A stretch of DNA of 64,000 bases, taken from contig CAWBST010000015.1 of NCBI GenBank assembly GCA_963791495.1, positions 124,001 to 188,000 of the forward strand, given 5' to 3'. A model generated the notes under the pieces. That model was not told the origin of the DNA. It saw only the letters and a list, made by a program, of their open reading frames with translations, and did no database searches. The DNA is from JAMXLO01 sp963791495. Its GTDB lineage: Bacteria > Pseudomonadota > Alphaproteobacteria > Acetobacterales > Acetobacteraceae. Positions 50,857-59,785 of the stretch are shown here, one piece after another (the stretch's first letter is position 1; the number at the start of each line of letters is the position of its first letter). Both the position numbers and the translations under genes were made by a program.

Positions 50857-51456
50857 TCAGGGGAACAGTTTGCCGATCGTCCAGCCGCCGTTCGTCGCCT
50901 TCGTGTAGATTGTGCGGTCGTGCAGCCGGAACGGCATGTTCTGCCAGAACTCGAAGCGCTCGGGGACGACACGGAAACCGGACCAGTGGGGAGGGCGCGG
51001 AATGTCCTCGCCCGGATACTTTACCTCATATGCCGCAAGACGACGTTCGAGCTCCGTGCGATTCGGCAAGACGCGCGACTGGTCCGACGCCCAGGCGCCG
51101 AGTCGCGAGATACGCGGTCGCGTCGCGTAATAGGCATCGGCCTCTGCGTCCGTCACGTGTTCGACGTGACCCTCGATGCGCACCTGCCGACCCAGCGGCT
51201 TCCAGTGGAACAGCAATGCGGCGCGCGCATTCGAGGTCAGCTCCTCACCCTTGCGGCTTTGCGTGTTGGTGTAAAAGACGAAGCCTCGCGTATCGGCGCC
51301 CTTCAGCAGCACGATGCGGGCCGCCGGCGTGCCGTCGGACGTGGCGGACGCGAGGGTCATGGCATTGGCGTCTTCCGGCTCGTGCGTCCAGGCCTCGTTC
51401 ATCCAGTCCTGGAATTTGGCGAACGGATCGGCGACGAGCGGCATGGCATCCGGCAT
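50857..51456 (-). CDS. pdxH: Pyridoxamine 5'-phosphate oxidase
   Basis: FMN enzyme of 199 aa that makes pyridoxal 5'-phosphate from PNP or PMP. Blocks: DPFAKFQDWMNEAWTHEPEDANAMTLASA, ARIVLLKGADTRGFVFYTNTQSRKGEEL, ALLFHWKPLGRQVRIEGHVE and the C-terminal PPHWSGFRVVPERFEFWQNMPFRLHDR, which ends in the usual P after GKLF. AAGGAATACC precedes ATG 51456. It supplies PLP for enzymes such as thrC in this window. fabI is divergent 138 nt away. Confidence 0.95.
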   Translation of the reverse strand: MPDAMPLVADPFAKFQDWMNEAWTHEPEDANAMTLASATSDGTPAARIVLLKGADTRGFVFYTNTQSRKGEELTSNARAALLFHWKPLGRQVRIEGHVEHVTDAEADAYYATRPRISRLGAWASDQSRVLPNRTELERRLAAYEVKYPGEDIPRPPHWSGFRVVPERFEFWQNMPFRLHDRTIYTKATNGGWTIGKLFP

Positions 51457-51594
51457 CGGTTGGTATTCCTTGTGCGCGGGTGCACTGTGCCGTCCCGGAA
51501 CCGGCGCGCCAAGCCACATCGCCCGCACTTGCCCCGCCACGCGGGGCTGTGCCACCACCAGAGGGAACGGACGCAGCCTCGCAAAGGACCGACC

Positions 51595-52425
51595 ATGCCC
51601 GACAGCGCTCCCGTCAAAGGCACAGTGATGCAGGGCAGGCGCGGCCTGATCATGGGGGTGACCAACGACCGCTCGTTGGGCTGGGGAATCGCCGCCGCCT
51701 GCGCCGCACAGGGAGCGGAACTGGCGTTCACCTACCAGGTGGAGGCGCTGGGGCGCCGCGTGCGACCACTGGCGGCGTCAGTGGGCTCCGACCGGCTGTT
51801 CCTGTGCGACGTGGGCGACGAGGCAAGCATCGACGCGGCGTTCGCTGCGCTGCGTGAGCAGTGGGACGGGCTGGATTTCCTGGTCCATGCGATCGCTTTC
51901 GCGGACAAGGCGTATTTGCGCGGGCGTTATCTCGACACGCCGCGCGAGGCTTTCCTGCAGGCGCTGGACATCTCGTGCTATTCGTTCGTCTCCGTGGCGC
52001 AGCGGGCGGTACCGATGATGCGGCCGGGCGGCAGTCTTCTGACGCTCACCTATGTCGGTGCGGAGCGATGGACGCCGCACTATAACGTGATGGGGGTGGC
52101 GAAGGCGGCGTTAGAGGCGTCGGTGCGGTACCTCGCAGCAGACCTCGGAGGGCAGGGCATTAGGGTGAATGCGATCAGCGCCGGGCCGATCCGCACCGTG
52201 GCATCGGCCGGGATTGGGGATTTTCACTACATCCTGCGCTGGAACCAGCTGAATTCACCGATGCAGCGCAATGTGACGATAGAGGATGTCGGTGGCGCGG
52301 GTGTATATCTGCTCTCGGACCTGTCAACCGGCGTGACTGGCGAGGTGCACCATGTGGACTGCGGCTATCATATCGTGGGTATGAAGAACCCGGCCGCGCC
52401 GGACATCGCCATCGTCGAGGGGTGA
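51595..52425 (+). CDS. fabI: Enoyl-[acyl-carrier-protein] reductase (NADH)
   Basis: Last step of each fatty-acid elongation cycle. The protein has 276 aa with the NADH-binding start GRRGLIMGVTNDRSLGWGIAAA and the FabI catalytic signature: Tyr153 (LTYVGAE), Tyr163 and Lys170 (YNVMGVAK). The substrate loop VNAISAGPIRTVASAGIGDF is typical and is the region targeted by triclosan-type inhibitors. AAAGGACC precedes ATG 51595. It is followed by aroC 34 nt downstream, a frequent alphaproteobacterial pair. Confidence 0.96.
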   Translation: MPDSAPVKGTVMQGRRGLIMGVTNDRSLGWGIAAACAAQGAELAFTYQVEALGRRVRPLAASVGSDRLFLCDVGDEASIDAAFAALREQWDGLDFLVHAIAFADKAYLRGRYLDTPREAFLQALDISCYSFVSVAQRAVPMMRPGGSLLTLTYVGAERWTPHYNVMGVAKAALEASVRYLAADLGGQGIRVNAISAGPIRTVASAGIGDFHYILRWNQLNSPMQRNVTIEDVGGAGVYLLSDLSTGVTGEVHHVDCGYHIVGMKNPAAPDIAIVEG

Positions 52426-52459
52426 GATGAGCAGCGGATGGGCCGTATAGCCAGCAACC

Positions 52460-53563
52460 ATGTCCCACAACAGCTTCGGCCACCTGTTCCGCGTCACCAC
52501 CTGGGGCGAGAGCCATGGGCAGGCGATCGGCTGCGTCGTCGATGGCTGCCCGCCACGGATTCCGCTTTCCGAGGCCGACATCCAGCCCTGGCTGGATCGC
52601 CGGCGGCCGGGGCAGTCGCGCTTTACCACGCAGCGGCAGGAACCGGACGAGGTGCGCATCTTGTCCGGCGTGTTCGACGGCCTGACCACCGGCACGCCGA
52701 TCGCCATGCAGATCGACAATGTCGACCAGCGCTCGCGCGATTATTCGGCGATCGCAGCGCAGTTCCGCCCCGGCCACGCCGATCTTACCTATGAGCTGAA
52801 ATACGGCATCCGCGACTACCGCGGCGGGGGACGGTCGTCGGCGCGAGAGACCGCGATGCGGGTCGCCGCTGGAGGCGTGGCGCGCAAGGTGCTGGGCGAT
52901 GACGTGCGGATCCGCGGCGCGCTGGTGCAGATCGGACCTCATCGCATCGACCGGGCGCACTGGGACTGGGATGCGGTGGATGACAATCCGTTTTTTTGCC
53001 CCGACCCCGGCACTGCGACACTGTGGGAAACCTATCTGTCGGGGGTGCGCAAGGCGGGCTCATCCGCTGGCGCGGTGATCGAAGTGGTTGCCGAGGGCGT
53101 GCCTCCCGGACTGGGCGCGCCGATCTACGGCAAGCTGGATGCCGAGATCGCCGCGGCGCTCATGTCGATCAACGCGGTAAAGGGCGTGGAGATCGGCGAG
53201 GGCTTTGCTGCCGCCGCCTTGTCAGGCGAGGCGAACGCCGACGAGATGCGCATGAAGGACGGGGCGGTCGAATTCGCCTCCAACCATGCGGGCGGCATCC
53301 TGGGAGGGATCTCCACAGGCCAACCCATCGTCGCCCGGTTTGCGGTGAAGCCCACCAGCTCGATCTTGACGCCGCGCCAGACCGTGGACCGGACCGGCCA
53401 GGACATAGAGATCAGCACCCGTGGCCGCCACGACCCATGTGTCGGCATCCGCGCCGTGTCGGTCGGCGAGGCGATGCTGGCCTGCGTCCTGGCCGACCAT
53501 CTGCTGCGTCACCGGGCGCAGAATCCGGACGCCCCCACCGCCGCACGGCTGCCACGCAACTGA
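52460..53563 (+). CDS. aroC: Chorismate synthase
   Basis: FMN-dependent enzyme that converts 5-enolpyruvylshikimate-3-phosphate to chorismate, 367 aa. All three family signatures are seen: GESHGQAIGCVVDGCPP near the start, YRGGGRSSARETAMRVAAGGVARK near residue 120, and RHDPCVGIRAVSVGEAMLACVLADHLL at the end. It follows fabI. A short alternating GC tract lies at about 53580-53593 after the stop. Confidence 0.96.
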   Translation: MSHNSFGHLFRVTTWGESHGQAIGCVVDGCPPRIPLSEADIQPWLDRRRPGQSRFTTQRQEPDEVRILSGVFDGLTTGTPIAMQIDNVDQRSRDYSAIAAQFRPGHADLTYELKYGIRDYRGGGRSSARETAMRVAAGGVARKVLGDDVRIRGALVQIGPHRIDRAHWDWDAVDDNPFFCPDPGTATLWETYLSGVRKAGSSAGAVIEVVAEGVPPGLGAPIYGKLDAEIAAALMSINAVKGVEIGEGFAAAALSGEANADEMRMKDGAVEFASNHAGGILGGISTGQPIVARFAVKPTSSILTPRQTVDRTGQDIEISTRGRHDPCVGIRAVSVGEAMLACVLADHLLRHRAQNPDAPTAARLPRN

Positions 53564-53618
53564 GCGGCTGGAATTAACGCGCGCGAACGCGCGTCTGTCC
53601 TGGCGGACCACGCCCGCC

Positions 53619-54797
53619 ATGCAGCCCCAGCCACCTCCATATGACCCGCAGGCGCTCGATGCGTTCGTCGCATTGGCGGGTGCGCGCCTTTGGTCGGCGC
53701 GCCTCGCGGAGATCGGGCGGAGGGTGGCCGCCGGGCAGCACGCCGGACTGGTGGTCCGTCAGCGTCATGCTCTCGAACTGGCAATCGAGCGGCTTCGCGG
53801 CACGCTGACCCGCGCGCCCTCCACTGGAGAGTTGCACGCCGCAAGACTGGCGGGCGCGGCAGTGGGGTTGTCGCGCAGCCTCTGCGCACCCGGCAAGGCG
53901 CGGCTACGCGGCAGGCTGCGAACCTCTTTAGCTGGCGACAGAACGCTCGTGCCGATGTTTCACGTGCTGCGTACAGCAGCGCTGCAGGCCTCGCGCGGGT
54001 TTGCAGTCGCCTTCGCCGGGTTGGAGGAGGGCGCGCCCTATGACCTGCTGATCGGGCGCAGCAGTCTGGAGGCGGAGATTGCCTGCGAGGTCGTGTCGGC
54101 AGAGGAAGGCCGGCTGGTGCATCGCGCCGCATGGTCGTATCTCGCAGATCGCGTCGACGCCGACCTGCGGACTTGGCTGGCCGCGTACCCCGGACGCTAC
54201 GTGCTGAAGATGACGCTGCCGCGGGGGCTGGAGAACAGTGCACTGGCCACGATGCACGATCGGATCCGTCGTCTGCTGCAGACCGGCGGTCGTCACGATC
54301 ACGATGACGCAGCCGTGCTCCGGCTCGATCCGCTCATGCTGCCGAGGGACAATACGGACAACGTGTTGCTGTCGCTCCGCCGCGAGTTCGGCCCCGAGGC
54401 ACATCTGGCGGTCACAACATCCAGAGGTGGCGTGTTCGCGATGGCGGCCAGGGCGGGCCGAGCGGACGAGGTCGCAGTAGCGGTACGACGCCGTCTGTTC
54501 GACATCGCACCAAAGCGACTGAGCGGAACGCGGCCGGGCATCCTGGCGATGTTCATCGACGATACCGACCGCAGCGAGTGGCGTGGTCTGCGGGATCGGC
54601 TGGAACTCGAGGGAGAGGCACGTCAGTTTCTGGCCTACAAGGCGGCGCGGCCGGTCATCGCGGTAACGTGCGCATCACGCCTTGAACTGTTCGGGATGGC
54701 TGATGCAGTCGAGGAAGGCGAGCTGCGCTTCCGTAATCCTTCGCACCCCTCCGCGAAGGCGGCAGCACTGGGACCTGCGATTGTATCGTCAGTTTGA
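53619..54797 (+). CDS. Unknown protein with a possible PD-(D/E)XK-like core (392 aa)
   Basis: No family was recognised. The sequence is mainly helical at the start (LWSARLAEIGRRVAAGQHA), then has a segment PYDLLIGRSSLEAEIACEVVSAEEGRLVHR near residues 147-177. Its Asp, then E-x-x-x-E, then S-x-x-x-GR-x-VHR pattern resembles PD-(D/E)XK nuclease-fold proteins, but the expected Lys is missing, so an inactive or divergent member is possible. It continues into an Arg-rich region with HDHDDAAVLRLDP. It starts 55 nt after aroC and follows it on the same strand. Start ATG 53619 lacks a clear ribosome-binding site. Confidence 0.6.
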   Translation: MQPQPPPYDPQALDAFVALAGARLWSARLAEIGRRVAAGQHAGLVVRQRHALELAIERLRGTLTRAPSTGELHAARLAGAAVGLSRSLCAPGKARLRGRLRTSLAGDRTLVPMFHVLRTAALQASRGFAVAFAGLEEGAPYDLLIGRSSLEAEIACEVVSAEEGRLVHRAAWSYLADRVDADLRTWLAAYPGRYVLKMTLPRGLENSALATMHDRIRRLLQTGGRHDHDDAAVLRLDPLMLPRDNTDNVLLSLRREFGPEAHLAVTTSRGGVFAMAARAGRADEVAVAVRRRLFDIAPKRLSGTRPGILAMFIDDTDRSEWRGLRDRLELEGEARQFLAYKAARPVIAVTCASRLELFGMADAVEEGELRFRNPSHPSAKAAALGPAIVSSV

Positions 54798-54912
54798 TGG
54801 CTGGGATCACGGTAATCTAACGGTAAGCATCTTATGTCCATAAGTACGCCTCAGGGCCGCCACGATCCTGCGGTGATTTCGCATGGCTCACGCGAATTGG
54901 AGAGAATGCAAC

Positions 54913-55071
54913 ATGACGGACGCCGAGTACGCCCGGAAGCTCGACGAGCTCGATCGCCTGCTGAACGACCCGGACGTGCCGATGGAACCCGCCAAGGTGT
55001 GGTCTCTGCTGGCAGAGATTGCGCAACGCGATATGATCGCGACAGCGCAGGCCAGTCCGAATGGCGATTGA
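54913..55071 (+). CDS. Small conserved helical protein (52 aa)
   Basis: The product starts MTDAEYARKLDELDRLLNDP and contains MEPAKVWSLLAEIAQRDMI. It is acidic and entirely helical. It recalls short Acetobacteraceae proteins annotated as hypothetical, with a release-factor-like LDRLLNDPD start. GGAGAG lies 8 nt upstream of ATG 54913. A small palindrome CTTATG/CATAAG (54831-54844) lies upstream in the leader. It is convergent with the TlyA-type gene, with 2 nt between the stops. Confidence 0.65.
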   Translation: MTDAEYARKLDELDRLLNDPDVPMEPAKVWSLLAEIAQRDMIATAQASPNGD

Positions 55072-55073
55072 TG

Positions 55074-55880
55074 TCATGAATGTTTTGTGGCGGCGATAAG
55101 GAACTCGCGGTTGCCTTCCGGTCCGCGGATCGGACTCTCGGCGATGCCTAGCACTTGCCATTCTGGCAGAGCCGACCACCAGGCGCTGATCCGTTCACAT
55201 ACCGCCTCGTGGACGGCGGGGTCGCGTACCACGCCCTTGCTGCCGACGGCATCTGGACCGGCCTCGAATTGGGGCTTGATCAATGCGATCGCCCACGCGC
55301 CCGGCGCGCACAGTCCGAGTGGTGCGGGAAGCAGAGTGGCCAGCCCAATGAAGCTCGCATCGCACACCAGCGCGGTGATTGGATCGGCGATGGTCTCGCG
55401 CGTCAGGTAGCGCGCGTTGGTTTTCTCGTGCGCCACGACGCGCGGATCGGAGCGCAGTTTCCACGCGAGCTGGCCGTGACCGACATCGACTGCGTGCACT
55501 CTTGCCGCGCCATGCGCCAGCAGCACGTCGGTGAAGCCACCGGTGGAGGCGCCGATGTCGAGGCAGATGCGGCCGGCCGGCGAGAGGCCGAAGTGGCGCA
55601 GCGCATGATCGAGTTTTTGGCCACCGCGTGACACCCAAGGGTGGTCCTGGCCACGCACCTCCAGGGCGGCATCGGATGGGAGTGCATCGCCAGCCTTGGC
55701 GATGCGGCGTTCGCCACTGAACACCTTGCCGGCGAGGATCAGCGCCTGCGCGCGCGACCGGCTTTCCGCCAGCCCACGATCCACCAGCAACTGATCGGCC
55801 CGCGCTCGCATGGAGCCGAGTTTCGCACTCCTGCTCAACCTGGGGGAGGGCCGCCCCTCCTCTGCCCTTGCCACTTGCAT
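55074..55880 (-). CDS. tlyA: TlyA-family rRNA methyltransferase (S4 domain + FtsJ-like)
   Basis: A 268-aa protein with an N-terminal S4 RNA-binding domain (RADQLLVDRGLAESRSRAQALILAGKVF) and a FtsJ-like methyltransferase domain (SRGGQKLDHALRHFGL, CLDIGASTGGFTDVLLAHGA, ALIKPQFEAGP). TlyA proteins 2'-O-methylate rRNA (C1409/C1920 in mycobacteria); the site here is unknown. ATG 55880 has ACGGAGG 8 nt upstream. A later ATG at 55811, right before the S4 domain, has no ribosome-binding site but matches most homologues. It is divergent from the HxlR gene. Confidence 0.9.
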   Translation of the reverse strand: MQVARAEEGRPSPRLSRSAKLGSMRARADQLLVDRGLAESRSRAQALILAGKVFSGERRIAKAGDALPSDAALEVRGQDHPWVSRGGQKLDHALRHFGLSPAGRICLDIGASTGGFTDVLLAHGAARVHAVDVGHGQLAWKLRSDPRVVAHEKTNARYLTRETIADPITALVCDASFIGLATLLPAPLGLCAPGAWAIALIKPQFEAGPDAVGSKGVVRDPAVHEAVCERISAWWSALPEWQVLGIAESPIRGPEGNREFLIAATKHS

Positions 55881-55919
55881 GATGATAGCCTCCGTAGTAT
55901 ATGTTGCTTGCATCATGCA
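55877..55919. promoter_or_regulatory. Inverted repeats in the tlyA/hxlR divergent region
   Basis: GCATGATG (55877-55884) faces CATCATGC (55911-55918). The second half also forms a compact palindrome TGCAT-C-ATGCA (55909-55919), 23 nt before the HxlR start. HxlR-type regulators often bind such sites in their own promoter; this is a candidate operator. Confidence 0.45.
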
Positions 55920-55941
55920 TGTGACTAACTGGAGTGAGACC

Positions 55942-56382
55942 GTGCAGCGCAAGAGTTTCGGATCGATGACCTGCCCGATTGCCCGCAGCCTGGAACGAGT
56001 CGGCGAGTGGTGGAGCATCCTGATCCTGCGTGACGCCTTCCGCGGGCTGACGCGCTTTGATCAGTTCCAGAAGAGCCTCGACATCGCGCCGAACATGCTG
56101 ACGCGGCGTCTCAATGCCCTGGTCGAGGCGGGCTTGCTGGAGCGCCGCGTTTACAGCGAACACCCGCCCCGCCACGAATACGTCCTGACCGAGCGCGGCC
56201 GCGACTTCCGGCCGGTCCTGTGGGCGTTGCTCGCTTGGGGCAATCGCCACTTCGCGCCGGAGGGTCCGAGCGTCGTCGTCATCGACACGGAGACCGGCAA
56301 GACCGCGGATCCCGTCCTGGTGGATCGGCGCAGTGGCAAGGTGATGGCCGAACCCGCGTTCCGCTCCGTGGTCGTGTCATGA
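55942..56382 (+). CDS. HxlR family transcriptional regulator
   Basis: A 146-aa winged-helix regulator starting MQRKSFGSMTCPIARSLERVGEWWSILILRDAFRGLTRF, the standard HxlR-type N-terminus with its conserved cysteine, continuing QKSLDIAPNMLTRRLNALVEAGLLERR and the wing HPPRHEYVLTERG. GTG 55942 has GGAGTGA upstream; an ATG at 55915 lies in the operator-like palindrome. It overlaps the efflux adaptor gene by 4 nt (ATGA), so it probably controls that efflux operon. Confidence 0.92.
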   Translation: MQRKSFGSMTCPIARSLERVGEWWSILILRDAFRGLTRFDQFQKSLDIAPNMLTRRLNALVEAGLLERRVYSEHPPRHEYVLTERGRDFRPVLWALLAWGNRHFAPEGPSVVVIDTETGKTADPVLVDRRSGKVMAEPAFRSVVVS

Positions 56383-57464
56383 GCGGCCAGACGCTAGAGC
56401 GCGACATCGTCATCCGGCCGCCGGTGCGGCAGGCGAGCATCTCGCGCAAGCAGATCGGCCTCGCCGGCGCGGCACTGCTCATCGGCATCGGTGCGGCTTG
56501 GTACGGCGAGCACTGGTGGAAAGTCGGACGCTTCATCGAGACAACGGACGACGCCTATGTCGGCGGCGAGGTCACGACGATTGCGCCAAAGGTGGCCGGC
56601 TTCATCGCGGACGTGACGGTCGCCGACAACCAGTCGGTGCATGCCGGCGATCTGCTGGTCAAGCTGGACGACCGTGACTACCGCGCGGCGCTGGCGAAGG
56701 CAGTCGCCGGGGTCGCCGGCCAGCAGGCGACGCTCGCCAACCTCGACGCCAGACGCCGGCTGCAGGAGGCGGTGGTAGCGCAGTCGCACGCCCAGCTGAC
56801 TGCGACCGAGGCAGAGATCGCTCGCACGCAGTACGACGTCGATCGATACCACTCCTTGTCGCAGAACCATGATGCATCTGTGCAGCGCTTTCAGCAGGCG
56901 TATGCGGATCACCAGAAGGCCCTCGCGGCGGATGCAAGGGCACGTGCGGCGCTGGAGGCATCACAGCGCGAGCTCGACGTCATCGACACCCAGAAGCAGC
57001 AGACAGCCGCCGCACTTGCTGGCGCGATCGCCGACCGCGACGCGGCCCAGCTCAACCTCAGCTACACCGAACTGCGCGCGCCGATCGACGGTACGGTCGG
57101 CAATCGCAGTGCGCGGGCCGGGGCTTACGCGACGGTGGGCGCGCAGCTCATCTCGCTGGTGCCCTCGCGAGGGCTGTGGGTCGATGCGAACTTCAAGGAG
57201 AGCCAACTCGCGCGGATGCGCCCAGGCATGCCGGTGACGGTCGCCGCGGATGTGCTGCCGGGCGAGGCATTCAAAGGTCATGTCGCGAGCCTGGCACCGG
57301 CGACCGGCGCGGTGTTCAGCGTGCTGCCGCCGGAGAACGCCACCGGCAACTTCACCAAGATCGTGCAGCGCGTGCCGGTGCGCGTGGCGCTCGACAGCGA
57401 CGGCGCAACGCTGGGCCGGCTACGGCCGGGCCTGTCGGTCACCGCCTCGGTCGATGAGCGATAA
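56379..57464 (+). CDS. EmrA/HlyD-type membrane fusion protein
   Basis: Periplasmic adaptor of an EmrAB-type efflux pump, 361 aa. One membrane anchor at about residues 27-45, then the lipoyl-like half DDAYVGGEVTTIAPKVAGFIADVTVADNQSVHAGDLLVKLDDRDY, a coiled-coil hairpin (residues about 105-220), the second lipoyl half ELRAPIDGTVGNRSARAGAYATVGAQLISLVP and the beta-barrel with the conserved WVDANFKESQLARMRPG. It overlaps the transporter gene by 11 nt. Confidence 0.94.
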   Translation: MSGQTLERDIVIRPPVRQASISRKQIGLAGAALLIGIGAAWYGEHWWKVGRFIETTDDAYVGGEVTTIAPKVAGFIADVTVADNQSVHAGDLLVKLDDRDYRAALAKAVAGVAGQQATLANLDARRRLQEAVVAQSHAQLTATEAEIARTQYDVDRYHSLSQNHDASVQRFQQAYADHQKALAADARARAALEASQRELDVIDTQKQQTAAALAGAIADRDAAQLNLSYTELRAPIDGTVGNRSARAGAYATVGAQLISLVPSRGLWVDANFKESQLARMRPGMPVTVAADVLPGEAFKGHVASLAPATGAVFSVLPPENATGNFTKIVQRVPVRVALDSDGATLGRLRPGLSVTASVDER

Positions 57465-59031
57465 CGTGGCACCCTCAGAGCTGCCGCTTCCCACCAGGGT
57501 GCTGGCCTTCGCCAGCATGTGTGTCGGCTTCTTCATCGCGCTGCTGGACATTCAGATCGTGTCAGCGTCGCTGGCCGATATCGGTGGCGGGCTGTCGGCC
57601 GGCGCAGACGAGCTGGCGTGGGTCCAGACAAGCTACCTGATCGCCGAGATCGTGGTAATCCCGCTCTCTGGCTGGATGTCGCGCGTGATGTCCACGCGCT
57701 GGCTGTTCTGCGCCTCCGCCGTGGGGTTCACGATCACCAGCCTGCTTTGCGGTTGGGCGTGGAACATCGAGAGCATGATCGTGTTCCGCACGCTGCAAGG
57801 CTTTCTCGGCGGATCGATGATCCCGACGGTGTTCACTACCGCGTTCATCTACTTCAACAATCAGCAGCGGGTGATCGCCGCGGCGACGATCGGCTGCATC
57901 TCGTCGCTGGCTCCGACTCTGGGGCCGACGATCGGCGGCTGGATCACCGACAATTATTCCTGGCATTGGCTGTTCTTCATCAATCTCGTGCCCGGCGTCT
58001 TCGTCTCGATCGTGGTGCCGATACTGGTGAAGGTGGACCGCCCGAACCTGTCGCTTCTGCGCGGCGCCGACTATGTCGGCATGGCGCTGATGGCGGTATT
58101 CCTCGGCTGCCTCGAATACACGCTCGAGGAAGGCCCGCGCTGGGACTGGTTCGGCGATGACACCATCCGCGCGACCGCCTGGATCTCCGGCATCGCCGGC
58201 ATCGCATTCATCTGGCGCAGCCTGACCTACAGCCAGCCCATCGTCGATCTGCGCGCACTGAGCAGCCGCAACTTCGCGTTGGGCTGCTTCTTCTCGTTCG
58301 TCACCGGCATCGGCATCTTCGCCACGATCTATCTGACGCCGCTGTTCCTGGCGCGCGTGCGCGGCTTCAGTGCGCTGCAGATCGGCGAGGCAGTGTTCAC
58401 CACCGGCCTGTTCCAGGTGTGCGCGATCCCGTTCTACTCGGTGCTGGCGCGGCGCATCGATCTGCGCTGGCTGATGATGTTCGGCCTGGCGTGCTTCGCG
58501 ATCAGCATGTGGAACTTTACGCCGATCACGCATGACTGGGGCTGGCGCGAGCTGCTGCTGCCGCAGGCGTTCCGCGGCTTCTCGCAGCAATTCGCGGTGG
58601 CGCCGACGGTGTCGCTGACACTCGGCGGGCTGGCGCCGGAGCGGCTGAAGCTTGCGTCGGGCCTGTTCAATCTCATGCGCAACCTGGGGGGTGCGATCGG
58701 CATCGCAGCGTGCGGCACGATCCTGAACGACCGTACCAATCTGCACTTCGAGCGTCTGGCCGAGCACTTGAACGGCGGCAATGCGGCGATGCTGCGCTTC
58801 CTGCAGCAGGCGACGACGAATGAGACTCTGGCGCGCGGCGGTGACGCGCTGCAAGGGCATGCCGCGGCGCTGAAGCAACTGTGGTCGCTCGCACTGCGTG
58901 AGGCGCAGACCCAGAGTTTTGCCGACGCCTTCCTTGTCATCGCCCTGTGCTTCATCGTTGCGACGACCATGGTGCCGCTGATGCGCAGGCTCGCGATGCA
59001 GCAGCCCGCACCGGCTCGGGACGCTCACTGA
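57454..59031 (+). CDS. EmrB/QacA-type MFS efflux transporter (DHA2)
   Basis: A 525-aa 14-helix drug:proton antiporter. DHA2 motifs are visible: LLDIQIVSASLADIGGG in helix 1, WVQTSYLIAEIVVIPLSGWMSRVMSTR (motif A region), RTLQGFLGGSMIPTVF (motif B), and SSLAPTLGPTIGGWITDNYSWHWLFFINLVPG (motif C). With the adaptor upstream it should export hydrophobic compounds across both membranes together with an outer-membrane channel encoded elsewhere. HxlR control is inferred from overlap. Confidence 0.95.
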   Translation: MSDNVAPSELPLPTRVLAFASMCVGFFIALLDIQIVSASLADIGGGLSAGADELAWVQTSYLIAEIVVIPLSGWMSRVMSTRWLFCASAVGFTITSLLCGWAWNIESMIVFRTLQGFLGGSMIPTVFTTAFIYFNNQQRVIAAATIGCISSLAPTLGPTIGGWITDNYSWHWLFFINLVPGVFVSIVVPILVKVDRPNLSLLRGADYVGMALMAVFLGCLEYTLEEGPRWDWFGDDTIRATAWISGIAGIAFIWRSLTYSQPIVDLRALSSRNFALGCFFSFVTGIGIFATIYLTPLFLARVRGFSALQIGEAVFTTGLFQVCAIPFYSVLARRIDLRWLMMFGLACFAISMWNFTPITHDWGWRELLLPQAFRGFSQQFAVAPTVSLTLGGLAPERLKLASGLFNLMRNLGGAIGIAACGTILNDRTNLHFERLAEHLNGGNAAMLRFLQQATTNETLARGGDALQGHAAALKQLWSLALREAQTQSFADAFLVIALCFIVATTMVPLMRRLAMQQPAPARDAH

Positions 59032-59041
59032 GGAGGGACAG

Positions 59042-59785
59042 TTGGAACGCCGGAATGCCACAGCTGCGGTGATCGGTGCCGGAGACTTCATCGGCAGCGC
59101 GATCGCACGCAAATTCGCCGCCGAAGGTTTTTCCGTGTTCGCCGGACGCCGGAACGGAGAGAAGCTCGCACCGCTGGTGCACGACATCGAAGCCAAGGGC
59201 GGACGCGTCGTTGCCCGCTCGCTCGACGCGCGTTCGGAAGACGACATCGCGGCGTTTCTGCGGACGGCCGATGAGGAGGCGCCGTTGGAGGTCTGCATCT
59301 TCAACATTGGCGCGAACGTCAACTTCCCTCTTGTCGATACGACGGAGCGCGTGTTCCGCAAGGTATGGGAGATGGCGTGCTATGCGGGATTTCTCGCCGG
59401 GCGCGAGGCAGCGCGGCTGATGCTGCCGCACGGTCGCGGTGCGATCTTCTTCACTGGCGCCACAGCAAGCCTGCGCGGTGGCGCCGGTTACGCCGCATTC
59501 GCCGCCGCCAAGGCTGGCCTGCGCGCTGTCGCACAAAGCGCGGCACGCGAACTGGGGCCGAAGAACATCCACGTTGCGCACCTCGTCATCGATGCCGGGG
59601 TCGACACCGAATGGGTGCGCGAACGGATCCGGGCGCGCGAGGGCGATGAGGGGTTGCGCAATCTCGATCCCAACCGGCTGATGCGGCCGGCCTCTGTAGC
59701 GGAGGCCTACTGGCAGCTCTATCAGCAGCCACGCGATGCATGGACGTTCGAGATGGATATCCGTCCGTTTGGCGAGAAGTGGTGA
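59042..59785 (+). CDS. SDR-fold protein lacking the catalytic tyrosine
   Basis: A 247-aa short-chain dehydrogenase-like protein starting with TTG 59042 after AGGAGGGACA. The cofactor motif is atypical (VIGAGDFIGSAIARKF instead of TGxxxGxG). At the active site the sequence is GYAAFAAAKAGL: the residue four before Lys157 is Phe153, not Tyr, although Tyr150 is nearby. The later block ELGPKNIHVAHLVIDAGVDTEWVRER is typical of one SDR subgroup, in which I recall the same change. It may be a non-classical enzyme. It ends on the start codon of the next gene. Confidence 0.85.
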   Translation: MERRNATAAVIGAGDFIGSAIARKFAAEGFSVFAGRRNGEKLAPLVHDIEAKGGRVVARSLDARSEDDIAAFLRTADEEAPLEVCIFNIGANVNFPLVDTTERVFRKVWEMACYAGFLAGREAARLMLPHGRGAIFFTGATASLRGGAGYAAFAAAKAGLRAVAQSAARELGPKNIHVAHLVIDAGVDTEWVRERIRAREGDEGLRNLDPNRLMRPASVAEAYWQLYQQPRDAWTFEMDIRPFGEKW

